NCBI GenBank assembly: GCA_002329125.1
Contig: DCXX01000146.1
Span: 9,882 to 43,623 of the forward strand
DNA from: Fidelibacterota bacterium UBA2125
GTDB lineage: Bacteria > Fidelibacterota > Marinisomatia > Marinisomatales > S15-B10
DNA: 33,742 bases
Reading direction: 5' to 3'
Shown here: positions 26,594-32,646 of the stretch, piece after piece
How the letters are laid out: every line of letters starts with the position of its first letter
Position numbering within the stretch: position 1 is the first letter of the stretch
Program-made: the position numbers and the translations under genes
The notes under the pieces: generated by a model
Database searches by the model: none
The model's input: only the letters and a program-made list of their open reading frames with translations
What the model was told of the DNA's origin: nothing

Positions 26594-27015
26594 GTAAGAT
26601 GAGGAAAGAATTTCCTATCCAGACTGTATTTTCCCGGACCCATGATCATGACCGCAAGGAAAATTGCACCGAAGACAAAAGCTTTCTCCGCGTTCTCACC
26701 ATCAATAACATGGCCGTACGCTGCCACAAACATGGTGACCGATAGTAGGAATGAAGCCGGAATGGTGAAAATACCCAGCATAAGGAACAGGCCACAGAAC
26801 GACTCTGCGAATGAGGCCATAAATCCCCAGAAAGTGGGAAAGAAATCGATACCAAAACTTTCCATGGCACCACCAAGCTTTTCCCACCGACCAGGGTCCG
26901 CGGTTATTTTTCCATAACCGTGATTCACAAGAATAAGATAACCGGAAAATACTCTGAGCAATAGCAGTCCCACATTGACTCTGTCTTTCATGATCCCTTG
27001 TAAAATATCCATCAT
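26590..27015 (-). CDS. DoxX family membrane protein
   Basis: This 141-residue protein has about four hydrophobic helices. VGLLLLRVFSGYLILVNHGY opens helix 1 with the conserved Arg of DoxX/SURF4-type proteins. Next come FFPTFWGFMASFAESFCGLF and further helices (FTIPASFLLSVTMFVAAYGH). Some DoxX proteins act in thiosulfate:quinone oxidoreductase or thiol stress complexes, but most are uncharacterised. ATG at 27015 has GGAGG about 9 nt upstream. It is translationally coupled by ATGA to the zinc-type oxidoreductase, suggesting a membrane-redox pair. Confidence 0.88.
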   Translation of the reverse strand: MMDILQGIMKDRVNVGLLLLRVFSGYLILVNHGYGKITADPGRWEKLGGAMESFGIDFFPTFWGFMASFAESFCGLFLMLGIFTIPASFLLSVTMFVAAYGHVIDGENAEKAFVFGAIFLAVMIMGPGKYSLDRKFFPHLT

Positions 27016-27017
27016 AA

Positions 27018-27200
27018 TTAAGGTTCCTCCTTGATATCGCTGAATTCAGCCTCTCTGATATCCTCGTCACGAAATCCTAGAGTTGACTTCTCTTCCTCCC
27101 TTTTTGTTTGATTAGACCTTTTGCCAAAGAGGAGTTGATTAAACCTGAAAAGTTTGAATAAAATGAAGCCTATGGCAAAAAATAAAAGGGTCTTGATCAT
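27018..27200 (-). CDS. Small single-span membrane protein (60 aa), unknown function
   Basis: The 60-residue product has one N-terminal membrane helix (MIKTLLFFAIGFILFKLFRF), a short basic stretch (GKRSNQTKREEEK) and an acidic tail (DIREAEFSDIKEEP). Its ATG overlaps the kinase stop by one base (TGATG) and its TAA precedes the DoxX ATG by 2 nt. It is therefore tightly packed into the operon and probably real rather than a chance frame. I have seen similar layouts in small FCB proteins of unknown function, but I cannot name a family firmly. Its topology (charged tail inside) suggests a partner-binding role. Confidence 0.68.
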   Translation of the reverse strand: MIKTLLFFAIGFILFKLFRFNQLLFGKRSNQTKREEEKSTLGFRDEDIREAEFSDIKEEP

Positions 27201-27841
27201 CAGAGATTAGATGCTGGGTTAAAGAACTTTGTTCCACTAACTGGCTGACGAATGTAGCGTATGACCTCTTCCAAATCCTCCTCGTTATGGACAAAATCTA
27301 TATCGTTCGTATTTATTATCAGCAACGGGCTCTCCTGGTACCTGAAAAAATATTCGTTGTAAACCTGATTCAAAGCATCAATATAATCCGGGGACATGTT
27401 CTTTTCAAAATCCCTCCCTCTTAGAGTTATGCGCTCCATAAGCTTCGGGGTTTCCGCTTGTAAATAAATTACTAGGTCAGGATTAAGAATATTTTTTTCA
27501 AGAATCTTGGCCACAGAATCGTAGAGTGACATCTCCTTATCATCCAGATTGAGTGAGGCAAAGAGACGATCTTTCACAAACATGTAATCGGAAATAACCA
27601 GTTTATGGAAGACTTCTGTCTGGCGGAGTTCTTGTTGCTGGCGATAGCGACTCAGCAAGAAAAAGAGCTGTGTTTGAAAAGCGTACCGCTCGGGATCAAG
27701 ATAAAAATCTGCCAAAAAGGGATTCTCATCAAATTTTTCCATGACAAGTTTGGCATTCAACCGTTCCTCTAAAAGGTGGGCCAGGCTGGTCTTGCCTACA
27801 CCAATGACACCCTCTATGGCTACATAGTAGAGATTTTTCAC
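27200..27841 (-). CDS. Deoxynucleoside kinase (dAK/dGK/dCK family), copy 2
   Basis: This 213-residue nucleoside kinase has P-loop EGVIGVGKTSL, the EKFDENPFLADFY motif with the catalytic base Glu, the long YAFQTQLFFLLSRYRQQQEL helix, SDYMFVKDRLFASLNL in place of the Asp-Arg-Ser motif, and the lid ITLRGRDFEK. It belongs to a subgroup distinct from the copy at 6298-6921. The open frame extends to 27886, but its extra 15 residues lie inside folK. GTG at 27841 overlaps the folK stop as GTGA and has GGAG 5 nt upstream, which decides the start. Adjacency to folK suggests co-regulation of folate and nucleotide supply. Confidence 0.92.
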   Translation of the reverse strand: MKNLYYVAIEGVIGVGKTSLAHLLEERLNAKLVMEKFDENPFLADFYLDPERYAFQTQLFFLLSRYRQQQELRQTEVFHKLVISDYMFVKDRLFASLNLDDKEMSLYDSVAKILEKNILNPDLVIYLQAETPKLMERITLRGRDFEKNMSPDYIDALNQVYNEYFFRYQESPLLIINTNDIDFVHNEEDLEEVIRYIRQPVSGTKFFNPASNL

Positions 27842-28341
27842 ACAGTCTCCAGAGAAAATAGCTGAACACGGGAACAATCGGTACATTGGTCAAGAGTGTC
27901 TGCTACTGAACTGCCGGTATCAGGGCAGATATAATCAGGCGCAATTTCCGCAAGCGGCTCCAAGACAAACCGCCTGTCTGCATATCTAGGATGAGGCACA
28001 ATTAGTTTGGTAGCACTAATTATCCGGTTACCGTAGAAGATGATATCAATATCCAGCGTACGGGGTGCATTCTTATCCCGGTTTACAGGTCGGCCGTTGA
28101 AAAATTCAATCTCCCGACAGCTAGTTAGCAAAGCCTCAGGTGTTAGTTCGGTTTTAATATGGGCAACACAGTTGAGATAATCAGCCTGAGGATAAGGCGA
28201 TACAGCTTCTGTCTCATAGAAGGATGAGACCAATTCAACACCTGAATCAGGAAGGAGGTGTAATGCCTCTGTTGCACACTGGAGAATTTCAAATCTTGGT
28301 GCAATATTGGAGCCGAGACTGAGATATGCGTCGACAGTCAA
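27838..28341 (-). CDS. folK: 2-amino-4-hydroxy-6-hydroxymethyldihydropteridine pyrophosphokinase
   Basis: This 167-residue HPPK transfers pyrophosphate from ATP to the dihydropteridine before condensation with p-aminobenzoate in folate synthesis. Hallmarks are YLSLGSNI at the start, SSFYETEAV, the FNGRPVNRDKNAPRTLDIDI signature with two metal-binding Asp residues, and VPHPRYADRRFVLEPLAEI. The start is TTG at 28341, forming a TTGA overlap with the folB stop. No better in-frame start exists. Folate enzymes FolB and FolK act in consecutive steps, so this gene pair is a coherent unit. Confidence 0.96.
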   Translation of the reverse strand: MTVDAYLSLGSNIAPRFEILQCATEALHLLPDSGVELVSSFYETEAVSPYPQADYLNCVAHIKTELTPEALLTSCREIEFFNGRPVNRDKNAPRTLDIDIIFYGNRIISATKLIVPHPRYADRRFVLEPLAEIAPDYICPDTGSSVADTLDQCTDCSRVQLFSLETV

Positions 28342-28700
28342 TTGCCCCTTTCCTTTTCAATCTCAACTTCAACAGAGCCGAGGACTCCCTTTACTGGAGC
28401 ATGGGGTTTACGAACAGTCACCTTAACAGCATCGAGGGGATATGAGGAAAGGATTGAATCGGCAATATGTGAAGCCAGTGCTTCCAAAAGAAAATACTTC
28501 GTCCCTGTAAGACAGTTGTGTACAGTCTGGTAAATTTCTGAGTAATCAATGGTATCATCCAGACTATCAGAATTCATGGATTTGAACAAATCCTTCCTTA
28601 ATTCCAGATCAACCTCGAAGGTTCCGCCACGCTTTTGCTCAGATTCGTCTACGCCATGGTAGCCGTAAAAAAGCATCTTTGTCAATCGGATGATACTCAT
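28338..28700 (-). CDS. folB: Dihydroneopterin aldolase
   Basis: This protein of about 120 residues converts dihydroneopterin to hydroxymethyldihydropterin plus glycolaldehyde. It shows the T-fold patterns FYGYHGVDESEQKRGGTFEV, DSLDDTIDYSEIYQTV, FLLEALASHIADSIL and VTVRKPHAPVKGVLGSVEVE, including the catalytic Lys. A frame extends to a GTG at 28727, but a good promoter would then lie inside the gene. ATG at 28700 (MSIIRLTKM) matches the family start. It is the first gene of a seven-gene leftward operon and starts 68 nt beyond the groEL terminator. Confidence 0.93.
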   Translation of the reverse strand: MSIIRLTKMLFYGYHGVDESEQKRGGTFEVDLELRKDLFKSMNSDSLDDTIDYSEIYQTVHNCLTGTKYFLLEALASHIADSILSSYPLDAVKVTVRKPHAPVKGVLGSVEVEIEKERGN

Positions 28701-28714
28701 CAGAAAATTAAATG

Positions 28715-28743
28715 AATTTAGTCGCACGCTTAAGGTGAGACAA
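28715..28743 (-). promoter_or_regulatory. Candidate sigma-70-type promoter for the folB operon
   Basis: On the minus strand TTGTCT (28738-28743) and TAAATT (28715-28720) are separated by 17 nt. The predicted start is about 8 nt before the folB ATG, so the mRNA would be almost leaderless. It lies just beyond the groEL terminator. Read by eye. Confidence 0.45.
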
Positions 28744-28768
28744 GGTGAAGAAATGACTAAATCGGTAA

Positions 28769-28802
28769 AAAAAAGCCCCGTTCAAAAGAACGGGGCTTTT
28801 TT
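28769..28802 (-). terminator. Strong rho-independent terminator after groEL
   Basis: A perfect hairpin has stem GCCCCGTTC/GAACGGGGC with a 4-nt loop. It is flanked by A6 and T6 runs that extend the stem to 15 bp (28769-28783 and 28788-28802). On the minus strand it is followed by a U tract, about 22 nt after the groEL stop at 28825. It also works as a terminator in the other orientation. It separates groESL from the folate operon. Confidence 0.93.
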
Positions 28803-28824
28803 GATTATAAGTCATTCGGGTGAA

Positions 28825-30468
28825 CTACATCATTCCACCCATACCACCCATGCCACCCATATCTCCACCCGGAGGCATCGGCATTGGCGGTTCCTTCTCA
28901 GGAATTTCCGCAACCAGCGCCTCAGTGGTCAACATTAGACCAGCAATGGATGCTGCATTCTGAATAGCGACTCTTGTCACTTTTGTGGGATCGATGATGC
29001 CTGCTTCGAACATTTTCACATACTTTTCGCTGTGTGCATCAAATCCTAAATCACCTTTGCTATCCTTCACTTTTTGCACAACAATGGAGGCTTCATGACC
29101 AGCATTGTTTGCAATCTGTCGCAGTGGTTCTTCCAGTGCACGAAGGACAATGTTGGCGCCCACCATTTGCTCATCGGAGAGCTTCATCTTGGCAACTTTG
29201 TCAAGAGTCCGGATGAGTGCTACACCGCCACCGGGGATAATCCCTTCTTCCACTGCTGCACGAGTGGCGTGGAGGGCATCCTCAACGCGGGCCTTCTTCT
29301 CTTTCATTTCAACTTCTGTGGAAGCACCAATATTCAAAACAGCCACACCACCGGATAATTTCGCGAGACGCTCCTGAAGCTTCTCTTTGTCGTAATCCGA
29401 TGTGGATTTATCAATATGGACCTTGATCTCATTGATCCGGGCCTTGATCATGTCGGATTCACCCGCACCCGAAACGATAGTGGTATTATCTTTGTCCATC
29501 ACTATTCGTTTAGCACTTCCAAGATAGGAAAGTGTGGCGTTTTCCAGCTTGTAGCCCTGCTCTTCAGAAATTACCGTACCACCCGTAAGAACAGCGATAT
29601 CCTGAAGCATGGCCTTACGGCGGTCTCCAAAACCAGGCGCTTTAACGGCAGCAACTTTGAGGGTACCGCGAAGCTTGTTCACAACAAGCGTAGCAATAGC
29701 TTCACCTTCCACATCCTCAGCAATGATAAGCATACTCTTACCAGCCTGAGAAGTTTTCTCTAAAATGGGAAGAAGGTCCTTCATGGTGCTGATTTTCTTA
29801 TCGTGGATCAGAATAGCCGGATCATCCAGGTCCGCTTCCATGTTGTCTGAATTGGTAATGAAATACGGTGACAGGTAACCACGATCAAACTGCATACCTT
29901 CCACCACCTCAAGAGAGGTATCGGTGGATTTCGCTTCTTCAACCGTTATAACACCATCTTTGCCAACCTTTTCCATGGCATCGGCAATAAGGTCACCGAT
30001 TTCAGGATCATTATTGGCGGAGATGCTGGCCACCTGGGCAATCTCAGTCTTTCCGGGAAGATCCTTGCTCTGGCTCCGAAGGCCTTCAACAACCACCTCA
30101 ACAGCGGCATCGATACCGCGCTTGACCTCCATTGGATTTGCACCGGCTGTAACATTCTTCATCCCTTCGCGGATGATCGCCTGTGCAAAAATAGTAGCGG
30201 TTGTGGTACCGTCACCGGCCACATCGGACGTTTTAGACGCCACTTCCCGCACCATCTGTGCACCCATATTCTCAAGATTATTTTCAAGTTCGACTTCCTT
30301 TGCCACAGTGACACCATCCTTGGTAGATGTGGGGGCGCCGAACTTCTTTTCGATGACGACATTCCGACCCCTGGGTCCCAACGTCACCTTTACGGCATTA
30401 GCAAGCTTGTCTACACCGGCTTTCAAGGCGCTACGGGCATCGGCGTCGAATTCAATCTGTTTCGCCAT
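28825..30468 (-). CDS. groEL: Chaperonin GroEL (60 kDa)
   Basis: This 547-residue chaperonin subunit matches canonical GroEL throughout. ATP-site motifs TLGPRGRNVVIEKKFG and VAGDGTTTATI are present, with the long MAKQIEFDADARSALKAGVD start. EEGIIPGGGVALIRTL and the C-terminal PGGDMGGMGGMGGMM tail are as usual. With GroES it forms the folding cage for newly made and stress-denatured proteins. ATG has GGAG 7-8 nt upstream. It lies 30 nt after groES and is followed by a strong terminator. Confidence 0.99.
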   Translation of the reverse strand: MAKQIEFDADARSALKAGVDKLANAVKVTLGPRGRNVVIEKKFGAPTSTKDGVTVAKEVELENNLENMGAQMVREVASKTSDVAGDGTTTATIFAQAIIREGMKNVTAGANPMEVKRGIDAAVEVVVEGLRSQSKDLPGKTEIAQVASISANNDPEIGDLIADAMEKVGKDGVITVEEAKSTDTSLEVVEGMQFDRGYLSPYFITNSDNMEADLDDPAILIHDKKISTMKDLLPILEKTSQAGKSMLIIAEDVEGEAIATLVVNKLRGTLKVAAVKAPGFGDRRKAMLQDIAVLTGGTVISEEQGYKLENATLSYLGSAKRIVMDKDNTTIVSGAGESDMIKARINEIKVHIDKSTSDYDKEKLQERLAKLSGGVAVLNIGASTEVEMKEKKARVEDALHATRAAVEEGIIPGGGVALIRTLDKVAKMKLSDEQMVGANIVLRALEEPLRQIANNAGHEASIVVQKVKDSKGDLGFDAHSEKYVKMFEAGIIDPTKVTRVAIQNAASIAGLMLTTEALVAEIPEKEPPMPMPPGGDMGGMGGMGGMM

Positions 30469-30498
30469 TTTTTATTCTCCTAATTGAATGGTTTTTTC

Positions 30499-30789
30499 TT
30501 AGAGGACAGCGAGAATATCACTCTCGCGCATGATGGAGTACTCAGTACCATCAATAGTCACCTCAGTCCCAGAATATTTGCCATAGAGGACAGTGTCCCC
30601 CTTTTTAACGGCCGACTCAATTAATGTGCCAGCGTCACTTACTTTTCCCGGGCCAACGGCAACCACCTTCCCCTGCTGAGGTTTTTCCTGAGCAGTATCT
30701 GGAAGGATAATTCCACCTGCTGAGACTTCTTCTGCCTCGGCAGGCTCGACAACGACTCTGTCAGCCAAAGGCTTAATTTTCAGTGCCAT
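30499..30789 (-). CDS. groES: Co-chaperonin GroES (10 kDa)
   Basis: This 96-residue lid protein of the GroEL cage has the family start MALKIKPLADRVVVEPAEAE, the mobile loop region SAGGIILPDTAQEKPQQGKV, and the typical VLYGKYSGTEVTIDG and IMRESDILAVL ending. A good GGAG ribosome binding site lies 9 nt upstream. It is the first gene of the groES-groEL operon, controlled by the CIRCE element 66 nt upstream. Confidence 0.99.
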   Translation of the reverse strand: MALKIKPLADRVVVEPAEAEEVSAGGIILPDTAQEKPQQGKVVAVGPGKVSDAGTLIESAVKKGDTVLYGKYSGTEVTIDGTEYSIMRESDILAVL

Positions 30790-30854
30790 CTTTTGTTGTC
30801 TCCTTTAACTTAAGTGTTAACAGTTCTCAATCAACTCGAATTGAGCTCGGGAAG

Positions 30855-30881
30855 TTATCACTCATTATAAAAGAGTGCCAA
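30855..30881 (-). promoter_or_regulatory. CIRCE operator (HrcA site) overlapping the groES promoter
   Basis: Read on the minus strand, TTGGCACTC, 9 nt, GAGTGATAA. The consensus is TTAGCACTC-N9-GAGTGCTAA, so each arm differs by one base. The 9-nt spacer contains TATAAT (30864-30869), a perfect -10 box, so HrcA binding would cover the promoter. No good -35 was found. This implies heat-shock derepression by HrcA, whose gene is not in the window. Confidence 0.92.
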
Positions 30882-30931
30882 CAAATTTTTACACATACTA
30901 TATGAGATTAATTAACTGGAGACTGGGACTA

Positions 30932-32215
30932 CTATGTCCCTTCTTCCCAAGCAGACACGTATTCTACCTGTTGAGGAGTAGGCTTCTGAAGAGCAATGCC
31001 TTGGGCCGCCAGTGCCAATCTTGCCACTTCTTCATCAAGGTCTGATGGAACATCATAAACTTCCGGCTCAAGGCTGTCACTACTTTTAGCAAGATATTCC
31101 ACACAGAGAGCCTGGACAGCAAAACTTCCGTCCATGATCTCGATGGGATGGCCGTGCCCCGAAGGACGTGCCAGATTCACCAACCGCCCCTCTGAAAGGA
31201 GTAAAATACCTTTACCATTCTTCAATCGGTAACGGACCAGATTTGGCATAATCTCTTTGGATTCCTTGCTCATGGCCTGAAGAGAATCGACGTCGATTTC
31301 ATTGTTGAAATGACCCGCATTGGCAAGGATCACATTCTCTTTCATTTTTTTGAAGTGATGCTTGGATATAACATGCTTGTTTCCCGTAGCTGTGATAAAA
31401 ATATCACCCATAGCTGCTGCCTCTTCCATGGACATGACCCAGTTACCGTCATAAAGAGCTTCCAGTCCTCTGTGAAAACCGGACTGCTTCTGTTGGTTCA
31501 GGGAGGCAGCCGTCTCAACTACAATCACCCTTGCACCCATACCCCTTAGCCGCATGGCTATGCCCCGGCCTACCCAGCCGTAGCCCACCACCACTACTGT
31601 CTTCCCGGCAATGAGCATATTGGTGGCTGAAGCGATGGCATCAATAACGCTCTGGCCGCTACCATACCGGTTATCAAAAAGATATTTTGAGTAGGCATTG
31701 TTCACTGCTATGATAGGCACCTTCAGTTCACCGTCTTGGCTCATGGCTTTCAAACGGATGACACCAGTAGTGGTCTCCTCACATCCGCCCATGACATCAT
31801 CCAACATGGCTGGGTACTTTGAATGGAGCATAAAGATGAGATCGCCACCGTCATCCACAGTAATTTTTGGCGCAGAGCGGATAACGGACTCTATACAGCT
31901 GTAGTACTCCTCTTTGCTTTGGCCCGACCAAGCAAATATGTCCATTTCTTGCGACAGGGCTGCCGCTACAGAATCATCGGTTGTAAGAGGATTACAGGAA
32001 CTTGCCGAAATTTCGGCACCGCCAGCCTGAAGCGTCTGAAGCAGAACACCTGTTTTCTGTTCAAGGTGCATGGCGACACCGACAGACAGCCCCGTAAGCG
32101 GTTTCTCCTCCTCATACCTCTCCCGAATGCTGGCCAAGATGGGCATATTTTCACCAGCCCAACCGAGAGCCCGCCGGCCCTCTTCCTCCAGTGATTTATC
32201 TTTTATTTTACTCAT
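30932..32215 (-). CDS. ahcY: S-adenosylhomocysteine hydrolase, short archaeal/Thermotoga-like type
   Basis: This 427-residue enzyme splits S-adenosylhomocysteine to adenosine and homocysteine, using bound NAD. Active-site pieces are His50, Asp121-Asp122, GGCEETTTGV (Glu146-147), YSKYLFDN (Lys177, Asp181), GYGWVGRGIA for NAD and AGHFNNEID. It lacks the long C-terminal tail and ends DVPSDLDEEVA...VSAWEEGT, as in the short type. After the NAD ribose-binding Glu234 it reads TAASLNQQKQSGFHRG, where relatives have Val-Asp-Pro and about 10 fewer residues, an insertion beside the cofactor. The ATG overlaps the dUTPase stop (ATGA). No methionine-cycle partners are adjacent. Confidence 0.95.
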   Translation of the reverse strand: MSKIKDKSLEEEGRRALGWAGENMPILASIRERYEEEKPLTGLSVGVAMHLEQKTGVLLQTLQAGGAEISASSCNPLTTDDSVAAALSQEMDIFAWSGQSKEEYYSCIESVIRSAPKITVDDGGDLIFMLHSKYPAMLDDVMGGCEETTTGVIRLKAMSQDGELKVPIIAVNNAYSKYLFDNRYGSGQSVIDAIASATNMLIAGKTVVVVGYGWVGRGIAMRLRGMGARVIVVETAASLNQQKQSGFHRGLEALYDGNWVMSMEEAAAMGDIFITATGNKHVISKHHFKKMKENVILANAGHFNNEIDVDSLQAMSKESKEIMPNLVRYRLKNGKGILLLSEGRLVNLARPSGHGHPIEIMDGSFAVQALCVEYLAKSSDSLEPEVYDVPSDLDEEVARLALAAQGIALQKPTPQQVEYVSAWEEGT

Positions 32216-32646
32216 GAACCTGTACTCCCAAAACCACCGTCCCCGCGGGATGATTCGCTCAATTCGCTCACGATCTCGATCTCCAGCGGTGCCCCGTCCA
32301 TGGCGACCACCTGAAACAAACGCTGACCTGCCTCAACAGTGTATGACTCGCTGGTGATATTGTCACAAAAGGCGATGAGCTCTCCTCTGTAACCACCGTC
32401 AATAAGCCCTATTGAATTTGCCAGCCTCAGCGGGGTTTTAGAAATGCTTGATCTCGGCATCATGAAGTAGGGCCTCCCTTCCATTTCGCACGCTACCTGG
32501 AGGTGGATAGGCACAGTCTCCCGGGCACGGACAGTCACTTCGTTTGGTACGAAAAGGTCCAGTCCCGCATCACCTGGATGAAAATGACCATGATTTTCAT
32601 AGAGAGCTTTAACAGTGGCATTAAACGGTTTTATTTTAAGTAACAC
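32212..32646 (-). CDS. dut: Deoxyuridine 5'-triphosphate nucleotidohydrolase
   Basis: This 144-residue trimeric dUTPase hydrolyses dUTP to dUMP, keeping uracil out of DNA. All five motifs are seen: DAGLDLFVP (1), MPRSSISKT (2), GLIDGGYRGEL (3, catalytic Asp), GQRLFQVVA (4) and RGDGGFGSTG (5, P-loop-like). The start is GTG at 32646, overlapping the permease stop by 11 nt. It overlaps ahcY by ATGA. Length and motif order are normal. Confidence 0.96.
   Translation of the reverse strand: MLLKIKPFNATVKALYENHGHFHPGDAGLDLFVPNEVTVRARETVPIHLQVACEMEGRPYFMMPRSSISKTPLRLANSIGLIDGGYRGELIAFCDNITSESYTVEAGQRLFQVVAMDGAPLEIEIVSELSESSRGDGGFGSTGS

Noticed and set aside
30925..30940. GGGAC/GTCCC hairpin at the ahcY end
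   Set aside because: A stem of only 5 bp, overlapping the coding end, with no U tract. Not a convincing terminator.
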